Shown here one piece after another: positions 12,150-24,645 of a stretch of DNA of 64,000 nt; within the stretch, counting starts at the first letter, position 1, and every line of letters starts with the position of its first letter. Location: positions 61,546,879 through 61,610,878 of the forward strand of contig NC_044990.1 in assembly GCF_008728515.1 (NCBI RefSeq), in the 5' to 3' direction. Source of the DNA: Papio anubis. Lineage: Eukaryota; Chordata; Mammalia; Primates; Cercopithecidae. Both the position numbers and the translations under genes were made by a program. The notes under the pieces are model-generated. The model did no database searches, was not told the origin of the DNA, and saw only the letters and a list, made by a program, of their open reading frames with translations.

Positions 12150-13010
12150 AGGGTATAAGCCTTTCCATGGCAAGGGGAGCAAATTTCATAGAGATAGTCC
12201 TGCAAAGTCACAGAACAAAGAAAAAAGTAAACAGCAGAAAAATTAACAAACCCCAAATGCACCTTAAAAGAAATACTAAAGGAAAATTTTGAGGCTGAAA
12301 GCAACAAAACCAGAGAAAACTTCAAATCCACATCAAACAATAAGCACCAGTAAAGGTAATTACGAAATTCAAAATACAGTGTAATTACATAAGTTTTATT
12401 CTTTCTTCTTTTAGCTGATTTGAAAGATAATTGTATAAAATAATTTGTATGTACTTGTATTGTTGGATTTACATAGAAATATAATATAGTTGATTACAAC
12501 AGCACAAAGGAGTTGGGTAGAAGCAAAATTATATTGGAATGAGAAAATGATACCAAAGGTAACTGAAGCCACAGGAAAAAAATGAAAAGGACCAGAAGGA
12601 TCAGAAATAGTATATAAGATGCAAAGTAAAACAAACTCTACAGATATGAACTTATTCTCCATGATTTAGATAAGCTTTTGTAAATTACATGCACTGATAT
12701 AAAATAATAACTATTACAATGTATGACAGACAAATACAAGTATATCAATGATAATATTAGATTTTCAAAGGATGAAATAACCTAATTAAAAGGTGTATTT
12801 TCAGATTGAATGAAAAACAAACAGAACTCAACTACATACTGTCTACAGAAGGCACACTTTAGATTCAAATATACAATTAGGCTGAAAGTAAAAAAATGTA
12901 AAAAGATACCATACAAATAGCAATCATGAAATGATGGAATGGCTATATTAATATTAAATAAAATAGAATTTAAAATAAATAATCTCTGTGCAAAGTATTT
13001 TTTTTACTTA
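12150..13010 (+). mobile_element. Old L1M (or HAL1-like) fragment, sense
   Basis: Landmarks in sense order are 'aaagaaatactaaaggaaaa', 'gaatgagaaaatgatacca', 'ccacaggaaaaaaatgaaaa' and then, from ORF2, 'aactacatactgtctacaga', 'ggcacactttagattcaaat' and 'tggctatattaatattaaat'. The span covers the inter-ORF region and the endonuclease part of ORF2. Subfamily not resolved. Confidence 0.7.
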
Positions 13011-13414
13011 AGTATGAAAAACAGTAGATTACATTGAAAATAATATTGTAGCAAAAATCTGATTATGGGGAATTAAACCCCAAAATCACATCCATAATTT
13101 TTTTTTCTGGCTTTACTCTAATGAACCTCTATGCAGTTTGCTTTCTTCTTTCTTTCTTTGAGAAGCTCTTGTACATATCCATCTATATAATTATTTCATA
13201 TATGGAACTTTTACTAAATTAATTTTCATAAATTCTAGTTATTTGATATCAAATATATAAACATCTTTTAATAAATTTATATTTCAATATTTTCTATGAG
13301 TTGAATGTAAATAAATAAAGTGATTTATTTTGTTAGAGATAGCATTTGAAAATATTTATGTATATATGTTATTTGTGGTTTTTTGCTAAAATAAAAAAAG
13401 GAACACTTTTAGCA
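13011..13414. other. Unassigned AT-rich DNA
   Basis: No element recognised, no coding character. Confidence 0.4.
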
Positions 13415-13640
13415 CTCCCTATATTCCAAGTATTATCACAATGGTTAAACATTTATTAGCTCATATATTATTACAACAACCTTATTTGACACTCTAAAAT
13501 TATTTTACAAGTGAAGAAACTGAAATATAGTGTGATTAAATTACACACTATAGTCACACGATTAGCAGCTGGTTAAACTATAATTTGAATTTAGGACATG
13601 GGTTTCAAAATCTGGAACTGAATTCAAATGATCTCAACAA
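13415..13640 (-). mobile_element. MIR, antisense
   Basis: 'acatttattagctcatatat', 'tattacaacaaccttatttg', 'attttacaagtgaagaaact', 'cacacgattagcagctgg' and 'aatttgaatttaggacatgg' are the antisense MIR landmarks in the correct order and spacing. Confidence 0.8.
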
Positions 13641-13855
13641 TTAGTCATATTATTTTAATATGTCATTACATTTTTCCAGACTTTCCTGGTCTATTAGAGG
13701 AAAGGTTGTATCAGATGGTCTAAATAGTCTTTAGTCTAGATGGCTTCATTTTATCATGTTAAACAAATCAATCTAAATAAAGTAGTTTCTTTTTTGCAAG
13801 CATTACACTGCAAAACTTGTAGAAAGCACACTGTCAAGACACGTATATATACACA

Positions 13856-14253
13856 TGCTATGGTTTAAATGTTTATTCTTTTCAAAATTCATGTTGAAAC
13901 TTAATCCCCATTGTGGTGGTATTAAGATGTAGAGTCTTTGGGAAATCACTAACTCATGAGAGCTCCACTCTCATGAATGAATTAACGCTTTTATAAAAGA
14001 AGCTTCAGAGATAATTTCCTTCTCCAGCTCTTCCTATCTTCTGCCATATAAGGACAAAGTGTTGCGTTCCTCCAGAGGATGCAACAAGGTGCCATCTCAG
14101 AAACAGAAAGAGCAACTCTCATAGACGATGACCCTCCTGGTGCCTTGATCATTGACTTCCCAGACTACAAAACTGTGATAAATTAATTTCTACTATTTAT
14201 GAATTATCCAGTCTGTGGTATTTTGTTGTAACAGCACAAATGCTCTAAGACTA
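13856..14253 (+). mobile_element. MLT1-type LTR (MaLR), solo, sense
   Basis: Starts 'tgctatggtttaaatg' and contains 'catgttgaaacttaatcccc', 'ctctcatgaatgaattaacg', 'gccttgatcattgacttccc' and 'gaattatccagtctgtggta', ending 'taagacta'. This is the standard MLT1 architecture, about 400 bases, with no internal region attached. Confidence 0.85.
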
Positions 14254-14271
14254 GATAGATAAATATATCTC

Positions 14272-14315
<44 letters not shown>

Positions 14316-14372
14316 TAGATGGAGACAGACATATAGATATATAGACAGGTACGTACATACATACATACATAC
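14254..14372 (+). repeat. GATA microsatellite followed by degenerate ATAG/TACA tract
   Basis: An uninterrupted (GATA)n core lies at about 14272-14317. It continues into 'agacagacatatag' and a short (CATA)n run. It starts directly at the MLT1 end and was probably seeded there. Confidence 0.9.
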
Positions 14373-15599
14373 TAAATTTTTTATTTCTAAATGTTTTTTG
14401 TTTTCATTTAATTCTGCAATATATTTTTACTTCGACTGAATATACTCTCATAGAGCAAATAGAAATTAAATAATTAACATCAGTAAACATGTTTTGAATA
14501 TTTTCTTTGCTCAAGGCACCAACATATTTTGGAATCAAAAAAGACAGCAAAGTGTTCCATGAACTGAATTCAGTGTGTCCCAATAAAGCCATGTGTTTAT
14601 TTAGAAATAAAATGTTTGGGAAGAATTGCAAGTCTACATCAAGAACGTTATTTTAGCATTAGCTATCAAAGAACATACGAATTTAAATTGTCACTTCTTT
14701 TCAGCAGTTAGAAATAAATGCCCAATTCCAAAAAATCAGTGTTGCATACTGCACAAAAAGATTAATGAGAAAAATATGCATTGTCAGTTTTGGATGAGAC
14801 AGAGGTACACAATGACTATTGCAAAAATGCACTCAGTTGTGAAATAGAATTGTTTGTTATTTCCTATTCTAGCATTAAATAAATTCTTTTGATGGATGCC
14901 AGAATCAAGTTAGAAGAAAATATTAGACTTCTTTTAGAGGACTAGATATAATTAAACAAAATGAATTTAATGGTTTTATAAACTGTGTTTGATTTCTTTT
15001 TAATGTATATTTATTACTATATTTATGCAGGAAATATTTAAAAATATATAAAGTAAAATGCTAAGTTTCAGATTAGTAAAAAACAATACATTCTAAATTA
15101 GCCAACTTCAGATTTAAACTTTAAATAAAATTTCCTGAAGTTATATTTGACCAGCTTATCAGAGGGCTTATTTTTAAGATCATGCTTTAATTTTAAAAAA
15201 CACACATTGAATAATTTCCCTGGATAACTTTTACTTGACCAGGGAATATAATTCTAACAATATTTTGGCTGATTAATGTTCTTTCTTTACTAGAATTGTA
15301 TGTGTTGATTGATGTCTTATGTCTCCCTAAAATCTATAAAACTAAGCTGTAGCTTGACCACCTTTTACATGTTCTCAGGACCTCCTGAGGCGTTGTCATG
15401 GGCATGTCCTTAACTTTGGTCCAATCAACTAAATTGACTGAGACTTGTCTCAGATACCTTTTGGTTTACAAAGTCAACAAAGCTCCAATTGAAATCTCAT
15501 CAGATTTTTTTTGTAGAAATATGCAAACTAATTTTAAAATGTGTATAAAACTTAAAAGGACTTGGAATAGTCAAAACAATTTTTAAATCAAAGAAAACA
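14373..15599. other. Unassigned, no gene seen
   Basis: AT-rich DNA with several 60-75-codon frames on both strands, none with recognisable motifs. No repeat named. Confidence 0.4.
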
Positions 15600-16990
15600 G
15601 TTGGAAGGTGTGCACTATGTAATTTAAAACTTAAGGTAAAGCTATAGTAATTAAGACATGTGACGTGGTTTGTGAATATACACATAGATCAATAGGATAG
15701 AAAGTCCACAGGTGAACTCTATATGTACAGTGATATTCAATCATGTTGTCTTGATAATTTAATGAGGAGAATGGTTCATCTTTACAACTATGGTGATGGA
15801 CCAACTCGATATCCACATGGGAGAAAACAAAACAAAAACTGTGGGACCTTGTATCACAAACAAATAAATAAATTATAATATTTTATAGACCTAGAAATAA
15901 AAGCTAAATCTATAAAACTTCCAGACTAAAACACGGAAAAATATTTATGATTATGGTATAGGAAAAACACATGAAAATTTAAAAAAACATAAAATAGACT
16001 TTCATCAATACTAAGAATCTTTTTTTAAATAAAAAAATGAAAAGGAAAGCAGATACTGAAAGAAAATGTTTGTTTGCAATACTAATATCTGATAATATAT
16101 TACTAATTAAGATAATATAATACTAATATCTGATAATATCTGATAATATATTACTTGCATTTGGAATATATAAAAAACTCTTACAAGTGTAAAAAAGACA
16201 AATCAGCCAATTACAAATGGGCAGAGATTTTGTACATTGTGTTCAATAAAGAACATAGGCTAATTGCAAGTAAGACTTGAAAAACTGGCCACCATAATTA
16301 ATTATAAGGGAAATGCAAATTAAATCCAAGGTTGGATGTCACTGTATTGTGCTAGAATAGCTAAAATTTTAGACTGAGAAAACCAAGTGTTATCAAGCAT
16401 GTAGATTAACTATAACTCAGATATTGCTACTTTAAATCCAAAATGGTTGATCACTCTACTAAGTATTTGTCAATTACTTATAAAATTAAACACATGGTTA
16501 CCTTAAGTCCAGTTAATCTACTCTTGGACATTTACCTTGGATAAATTAAAATATATATTATTAAAAATATCTGTACAAAAATTTTATTGCAGTTTTCTTT
16601 GAATAATAGCCAAAAGTTAGACACAACAAAAATATCTATCAGCAAATGACTGAATATATTTTGGTCTATCCACATATTACACAAATATTGACAGCAATAA
16701 TAATCTACTGATGTATGAAATAACATGGAAAATTCTCAAAGTCTTTATTCTTAGTGACAGAAGCCATATACAAGAAGGTACATACTATATCTTTCATTTA
16801 TATGGAAGATTTAAATAAGCAAATATTGTTTATAGTGACACAAGGCTAGTTTTGTCATGGGTGATATAGAAGAGATAATCATCAGGCTAAGAGATATGAT
16901 CTGTGCCTTTCTTGTCATATCTACTTGTGTGCATGATATATGTGTGGGTGTGTGTGAACTATGAAATTAAATGAGTTTAAAATCATTCAT
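15600..16990 (+). mobile_element. L1ME/L1M-age element, sense (ORF2 end and 3'UTR)
   Basis: Sense ORF2 landmarks run 'aaagctatagtaattaagac', 'atagatcaataggatagaa', 'gggaccttgtatcac', 'gaatatataaaaaactctta', 'acaaatgggcagagatttt', 'aagggaaatgcaaattaaat' and 'gacatttaccttggataaa', then into the 3'UTR at 'atgtatgaaataacatgg' and 'catttatatggaagat'. Many indels remove all coding frames. A local 'aatatctgataatat' tandem expansion lies at 16081-16155. Confidence 0.85.
16081..16155 (+). repeat. Imperfect tandem repeat inside the L1
   Basis: The block 'actaatatctgataatat' occurs at 16081 and again at 16122, the second copy with an extra internal 'ctgataatat' unit. It looks like replication slippage in the AT-rich L1. 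Confidence 0.8.
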
Positions 16991-18924
16991 CTCTACCCTT
17001 AAAACTGGTGCTTTTAATTGTGTTGTAATTGGTAGTAATATTTAATTCAATAAAAATAGAAGATGAGAAAGAAAAGCTAGTAAGTATGTAAGTCTGCTTT
17101 TTTTCTACTTGCCATTAGCATTTAGAAATTTCTTGAGATAATCAAGTGATTTCTTGAGATAATCACTAGCTTCTTGTTAGATTATGTAAAGAGTGTACTT
17201 TGCCAAATTCCAAAATTTTCATTTGATGGTTGCCAACAGAGTAGGCAAAATATACTGCATTTTGCCTTACTTTTGTTCTATATCTCTGTCTTTAGTAAAG
17301 CTTCTTTGTTTTTCACAGGAACCATAGACAGGCAAATTAACAAGCAAACAAAACTAAATCAATGACATTTAAAAGAAAAACAAAGACTTCAAGACACCAT
17401 GGCTTAATATGACGAATTGTTAAAGGAAACCATACAACCGATGAGGAATACACCTTTGCTTTAAACCCAAACTCTGACCAAGTTTTCTCTTTGACAATCA
17501 ATGGAATTCATAAATCATTCCACTCTTAATAAGTAGCAGAATGGCTTCCAAGAATTTCAGCCTCCATCACAAGTTCATTTAAACTATTATAATGGCCACC
17601 CTCGTGCCATAATCATATCCAATGGAAAGTTTTTCCCATCTCAGCTCAAACTGAAAAACATACACTGAAGTCTGGTAGGAGAAAATAAACTGTTTGAGGA
17701 TAAATGATTTCACTCTGTTTCTGCTTGACTTTATATGTTTCTTATTTTTCTTCATGAAGCTGACTCTGAACCCGCAAAAGGGAGAACAGAGAGGCAAGTG
17801 TAGAAAATGTCTTTGTACACGTGTGATGATTTCTTTGGGGTTGCAATCACAATAATTCTTACTTCTGTAGAAGACTTCTGTGTGTTTCTCAAATGTCTCT
17901 TACTATAGTCTCCCAAATCCACCTTGATATGGAATGTCTCTCGGGGAGCTTGTGTTTGCTCATTCAACTTCAGGACATTCAGTAGTTTACCTTCTGTTGG
18001 GGTTACAAACCTATTCTTGTCTTATATTTTAAAAGATCCAAGAAAATATTGATTACATACCTTTATGGGGACTTCATTTTTGCTCAGACAAAGGTAAAAG
18101 TTCAGTTTCAATCTTACCTACTGACATGTCATAGGTCATTTCAGTCTCTTGCCTATAGACTTTTAATGCAACACTTGCTCAAAGGTCATGATTCACGTAA
18201 GGTATGCAGAGCTCCCCCTGTAAGTACTCTCATTTGGTTGACAGTAAGAAGAAGGCAACCTTCTACCTTTCCCATCGAAGTGGGGAAATAAGTGATATAG
18301 AGGATAGAGACAATCTTTAAGAATTATTTTGCTGAATATTTTGTTACCACATTCTATAGTCTCAATAAGGATCATACAACTGATTTCCATATCCTTCTTT
18401 GCAAGATCTGAACTGGTCATCTACCAAAGCACCACACCTCGGAAATAGAGGCATATTTTATCTTCTCTACAAATATTGATGTCTCAATGAAATAAAGAAA
18501 AATACCCATTTTAGCAGCTCAGGTTATCAGAGAGAAAGGCTCATGAAGAGTTGCTCCTATCATCATTCTAGTTATCCTGAATAAGACAACTATTGGTATT
18601 GGACTAGCCAGGAGGCATATAGTGACACAGCTTTGTTATCATTTTACCTTCGTGAATGTGTCCTGAGCAGCTAAACTTATAATTTTAGGCATATGAAGTA
18701 AAGAAATAATTAATAATCCTGGAGCAGTTGACGTGAGTATAATACAAATTATGCAAAAATAAGTATCAAACCAAAGGAATTGTAATGTTTATTGTTATTC
18801 CTTTTAAAAAACGCAAAATATTTTAATCATTATCAAATAATTTCTATTTGAATAAAATACTAACTTCTGTTTAGTACAAGTAATATAACAAAATGTCCTT
18901 TGGGGACAGTTAGGGTACTTTGCA
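16991..18924. other. Unassigned block, weak coding-like frames on the minus strand
   Basis: No repeat family recognised from about 17000 to 18900. Three minus-strand frames lie in tandem (18193-18420, 17752-17967, 17579-17797), the last two overlapping in different frames. Their translations show no domain I know and no signal peptide or membrane pattern. The base composition is less AT-biased than the surrounding DNA. It could be a decayed processed pseudogene, an unrecognised old repeat or chance. Confidence 0.3.
17128..17165 (+). repeat. 21-base-period direct repeat
   Basis: The 17-mer 'atttcttgagataatca' occurs at 17128 and again at 17149, separated by 'agtg'. Two copies only. Confidence 0.9.
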
Positions 18925-19075
18925 GATGCATAAATAATCTCAAAGATGATAAAAGACTGTCTCAAGCTACAAAGCTAGTAAGAGGAAAAAGTAGGCCCAG
19001 ATAACCCTAAAGGCTGTAAGTCCAACATCCACTTCCCTACATCACAGACCACAATGTTTTACTAGCACAATTTCT
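18925..19075 (-). mobile_element. MIR fragment, antisense
   Basis: 'tgataaaagactgtctcaag', 'ctacaaagctagtaagagga', 'gcccagataaccctaaagg' and 'catccacttccctacatcac' follow the antisense order of MIR core and 5' part. Confidence 0.65.
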
Positions 19076-19756
19076 TAAAACATGAAATTTTAATATGAGA
19101 AAATAATTTACCAAAAAATATTAAATACAGATTTTTAAGAGAGCATCAAACTTTTCAGATATTGAAAAGGAGATAGAACTATCACCTACAACATTATATT
19201 CTAACCAATGTTATATGACCTGAAAGGAATTGACACTTTAACACACTAAGAAACAAGAGGTACTTGATTTCTAAGAAGGATACACATTTTATCAAATGTG
19301 TCTCAGTTTGAACTATAAAAACTTTTAGAGTTTTCAGTTTGAAAAATGAAATTACTCTGTCAATATGTTTTCTTCTTACTAATATTTTGAGATATTTTCT
19401 CTCTAGTTTAAGGTGGTACTTGCTTCAGGTTTTATTTAAAAACTGCTTATATTGTATAATATTTTAAACCCCAGTTCAAAAGAGTTTATTTACTTCTCCA
19501 TTTAGCACTTTTTAAAAATATGTTGCATTCATTTCTCTATACTACACCATGATCCTAAATAAGAAGAAATTCTGCATTAAGAAAGCTTTGTAGTTGTTTT
19601 AATGCAAAATTAGAAAATGTTTGTTGTGCCATTTAAAAATGGCATGAATTGATAGTAATTAAGCAAAATAAACTTTGTTACATTTCAATTATAGAAATAA
19701 TAGCCATTCTTGTTCACAGAAGCCAAATTGGGTAGAAGATATTTTGTTTTGATGGT
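19076..19756. other. Unassigned AT-rich DNA
   Basis: No gene or nameable repeat. Confidence 0.4.
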
Positions 19757-20148
19757 TGTATTACGTTGCCAGGGCTACCATACAACTACATCAAACTATG
19801 TGGTTTAAGCAACAGGAATTTATTTTCTCACAGTTCTGGAGGCTGAAAGTCCAGGATGAAGGGGTTAGTAGGTATGATTTCTCATAAAGACTTGCTTGAA
19901 GACGACCATCTTCTTATGTCCTCGCTTGGTCATTACTCTGTGCAGAAGCTTCCCTGGTGTCTCTCTCTTTTTAGGAGGATACCAGTAATAACCAGTACTA
20001 CTGGATTAAGGTCTCACTCTATAACCTCATTTAAATTTAACTGCCTCTTTAAAAATCTTATCTCCAAATATAGTCACATGCCTAGGTACTAGGGATTACG
20101 GCTTCAACATATGTATTTTGCTGGGCACAAAATTCAGTCTATAACCAC
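19757..20148 (-). mobile_element. MLT1-type LTR (MaLR), solo, antisense
   Basis: Antisense MLT1 landmarks are clear: 'ccagggctaccatacaacta', 'gtttaagcaacaggaattta', 'cacagttctggaggctgaaa', 'tctttaaaaatcttatctcc', 'aaatatagtcacatgc' and 'aattcagtctataacca'. About 390 bases, no internal sequence attached. Confidence 0.88.
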
Positions 20149-23089
20149 AATGAACTTTATCTTATATCATCTTTTTTGCTGTCTTTACTTTAGATTGTGA
20201 TATATTAAATAATGAGTGATGTAATTTTTTATTATAATCCTAACATCAATCTTAAAATGTGTTGGTTATCAAATTAATTAATTCAGCTTTTAAAAATCAT
20301 TAATCAAGCTCTTATTCAGCATGTATTATATGTCTAACTCAGTATTGTTAATTATCATGTCAATATAAATGCCCCTCAGTCACAGAATTTCTTAAATGGG
20401 AAAAGATACACAAATTGCTAAGAATTATATGAGACAAAATACGATGAGTAGAATATTGATGATATTGTTTTAGTGCCTATAAAACTCAAAGAAGATAAAG
20501 ATGAGCATAGTCAAGGGTCATTCAGAAAAGTATAACATGGCAGATATAATCATCAAACTATACTCCAAATCACCTGTAGTGTTTGGCTTGATGAATAAAA
20601 TCTCATGATAAAAAAGATTCTCCACCTTCTGCTACGTAATGATGCTAAAAAGTGCATCTAAGTGTACATGGCATTTATCTTATTGAATAAATGCAGAATT
20701 AAATTATTGGAAATTTTGAGGAATATAAAAGATTAAGAAAGGTTAAATTACACCTAGTTAATTATTTAAAATGCATTGAGGTTCAAATTTAGAACCCTTC
20801 TTACTGGAAAGATGGACATATCTATTCTGATACTTGATGGTAGCTTTAGGATTGATTAAAACGAATGTTGAATTTTGTGGAGGAAAATACCCACATAGAA
20901 TATCATTTTATGCAGACATATATGGTTGTATGCTTTCTCCTAACAAGGATTTACAATAAATAAGAGTATTATTTTAAGAGATCTAAGTTTATATATTTGT
21001 TCAAAATGTGTAGGGAAATTTTTTACATTTGTAATACATAATTTTCAGTCAGGTGACATTTTTAATGCTAGTAGGTACATAGATATTTAAGGTGAAAATA
21101 TTTAAATTTAAACTAATCATTACCCTTAAAGAATATTAGAAAATTGGGCACAACCTTAAAAAATAATCAGTATCTTATTCTTAAAATATTTGGATGCAAG
21201 CAGATAATTCTATACTGTCTAAGAAACCACTGTATACTTAAATGTATGCAATAAATATCTTTTTAATGAGTAAGTGGATGATGAATAAAAAGTAAAATTG
21301 AAATTAATTCAATGTAATTGTTTTGGTCAGTAACCACAGTGAATATAATTTTATCAATGCAGATTCTAAAAAAAAAATTAAAACAATTTGTGCATCACAG
21401 TATCAAAGAGTTATCTTTGAAATAATACGTAATATTCAGCTAATCCATTTTTCAGGTTTTTGTCAGTTTTGGCACTATAACATTTGAAACATAGATCTCA
21501 CAACTGTATCACTTAATCTGTAGGAACAATATGATGTATACTAATGAAAAATTGACAGAATTACTTAAAAAAAAGTTCTGATAAAATCTTTTTTGCATTT
21601 TACATTTTTGTTGAAGGTTATATTTTGTAGAGGGGCAGAAAAAAAAATGAAAAGATATATTTTAATCTTTGAAACACACTATGTGGGCATAGTTTCTTTC
21701 CATTACATATGCCATGGACTTTCCTACTTATTAAACTTGGACTTCTGACATTTCTGCAAATTTATGGGACTGTTTTCATTTCTAAAAAATGTTAATATGT
21801 AATGGTGTAAGGTGCAAAAATAGCAGAAACAGAGATAGACAACTGCTTTAACACAAATAGACATATATTTGTGTTATCTTAAATATTAACTAATTCAAAT
21901 GTATTAAATATTGGTGTGATGTAAAAAAGAAGGTATTATAATGAATATATCAAAAGTTATTTAATATCCATAATTTATTTTATAGTATTAAAGTGGTTCG
22001 ATAAATTACATTTTGATTTTTATCTTACTATAATTTATTATTGTATATACAAAGAGAAGTATATTGTTAGAATTCATTAATAAACTACATAGATAAACAA
22101 AATCCAGGATTGTTTAATTTTATGTGTCTTTAAATAAGTTGGTGATGGCGTGAATACTTTTTAAATTAAAAGTAGTAAATAAAATCTAAAGTCTTTTTTG
22201 AAAATTGTGTGATATTATTTGTACCCTGAAGAGTTAAACCTATAGAGTTTAAGGAAAACAATACAAATAAGCTACAGACAATTTTCTTATGGCAGTAAAA
22301 AAACAAAACAAATATACCACCGCAAAACCCATAGAAAAATGTGGTGATCTTACATAAACATTAGCAGCAGCAGACACAAAGAATTATGCCATAGCAAAAT
22401 AAAATCAATAAAAGAAAAGAATGCTAGATGAATTTTAGCAGAAAATGACTCATATCAAAATTTAATATCACTGCCATGTTAAGGTAATGATAAGGTATAT
22501 TTTAATTCACTCTACTGAACTTGGTGATTTTTAAAATTTATCGTTAATATACCTCAAACAGTTTTAATTGTGTATCAGCGTGCCATTTAAAAAGTTTTTT
22601 TATTTTTTAAAAACTTATAGTGATTATTTTAAAAATACATTATGCTAAACATATTTAGTTGTTTTATGTATGTTCACAGCTAAACTGATTTTCTAAAGCA
22701 GAATATTCTTCTGGAGTTTCTTAAGCTTAATATTTTAATATGTATTTATATACAAATTTTGTTTCTATTTGTTTCAGTTACAGGCCTTTTTGCATCAAAG
22801 CACATCATAGGACATATTATACATTAAGTTGAAAAGCAGTCCATATTTCTAGCTGATGTTCTGTTACTCACTGTACACAATTAGTTAAGCAATACGCTGT
22901 ATAATCAAAGACATTGCTCAATAAAATTCTGTTAAGACAGAAATAATTGAATCAGCATTAAACTTTTGTAGATAGACCTTTACAAATACTACTATCAGTG
23001 AGTGAACTAATATTTTAAAGCTACCATTTTAATGTAATTAGATATTACATAATGCGCAAAACAATCTACAACAGGATTTTGTTGTTGTT

Positions 23090-23150
23090 GTTTTAACAAA
23101 TGAAGAAAATGAGACTAAAAGAGGCCCAGCATGTTTTGTAGCCAAGTTTA
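23090..23150 (-). mobile_element. Possible short MIR core, antisense
   Basis: 'aaatgaagaaaatgagacta' then 'agaggcccagcatgttttgt' resembles the MIR antisense words 'gatgaggaaactgaggc' and 'agaggttaagtgacttgccc'. Too short and diverged to be sure. Confidence 0.3.
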
Positions 23151-23929
23151 AGCCTCAGCTTTTTATCTTCCTAAGTCTATATCAATAACTAGCCTGCAAT
23201 GACTCAGAGAAGCAGATGGTAACTGATGACAGATAACTATCAGTATTTCCATTTTAGAACATTTTAGATGGGAGGAAATAAGTATGGCATTAAAAAGTCT
23301 TCTTGCTTTTAACTGCACATTATTCCTTGAAGGAAGATTTGAAAATAATAAGTATATCAAGAGGAAATAGAATAAAGCTTTCTAGGCCAAGTAGAGGCTA
23401 TGGGTAAGAGAAAGACAATATGGAAATGAAGCACAGTAACACTTGCAAGTCAGGCAATGAGGAGTTGAGAACTCAAAGCCTGAGTGGCCTTCTACTACCC
23501 CAACATGTGTGGCATGCTCTATGTGATCCATGATGGACTGGAATAATTGATGCTTGAGACCAAGCCAAAGAGAATAAGGAATTACGAAATGATGAATAGA
23601 ATTTAAAAAGCATTGTTTAAATTAAGCTGAGAGAAAGTCTGTCTTAAATCTTAAAAACCTCATTATGGATTAAAACTCAGGGATGTTATGTATGTTAGAA
23701 AGACTACATATCTTAATGCCTATGAAAATGGAACTGCAATGACTAAAATATCATTTCTGAGATAGGGTTTTGATTGTCAGAAAGAATGACTTGTGAATTC
23801 AGATTTTGCTCCAAGTGATGAAGAGTTAGTGATAAAATACATAATAAGCACTAGTACAGAGTCATTAGTCCATAAATTAATTTTTGTTGGATTTATCCTG
23901 AAAACATTATTTACTCAAACATATCCATA

Positions 23930-24000
23930 TATACATTCAAATATATTTGTATGTGTATATAAAAATGATATATACAATATATATTTAAACATTTATATAA
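23930..24000. repeat. AT-rich low-complexity tract
   Basis: Alternating 'atat', 'tgta' and 'cata' words with no fixed unit. Confidence 0.6.
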
Positions 24001-24597
24001 TACATTTCCTTAGAAAACTAAATCAAATCTGAAAATTAATGTCTAAAATATCTAAATGTGCTCACATTACAGTATAAGAAATTCATTTCTAATATATCTA
24101 TATATGATTCGAAACGAAATTTATTTTATCCTATTCCAATAGAAATATATTCTCAAGTTAAGTGTAACTTCCTCTACCTTTTCCTTACTTAGCAATGACA
24201 GCAAGTAGCTTATCTAGTATTTAATGATAAAATAATATAGACAACACTCTAATCAGTGGGTGAAATATTTTTGGGCAAATAATTGTTCCAGCATTTACTA
24301 TGTTATATGCTAAATTCTGTCAAAACATCATTTTGTTTTTCTTAAAAGGAGAAAATACAGTGAGAGTGATGTCCATACAACATGATTTGAGGCATAACAA
24401 AGGTCTACACAGTAAATTTGACATAAAGTATTTGACTGAGAAAATAGAAAAAACTAAGGGAAATTTTTAGGCGCATTTGAACCTACTGGGGATCCAATTT
24501 CCAGTATATAATGTTTACCAAGTATTGTTTGTCAACTTTATTATGTTAGCATTTTAAAGAGTTAACTGTTTTCCTGAACTGGATATGGGAGGAGTTA

Positions 24598-24645
24598 AGA
24601 CAGAGAGATAGAGAGAAACAATGAGAAAGATAGAGATAGAGATAT
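24598..24645 (+). repeat. Short GAGATA-rich purine tract
   Basis: Degenerate repeats of 'gaga' and 'gata' ('agacagagagatagagag' and on), probably a decayed microsatellite. Confidence 0.6.
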
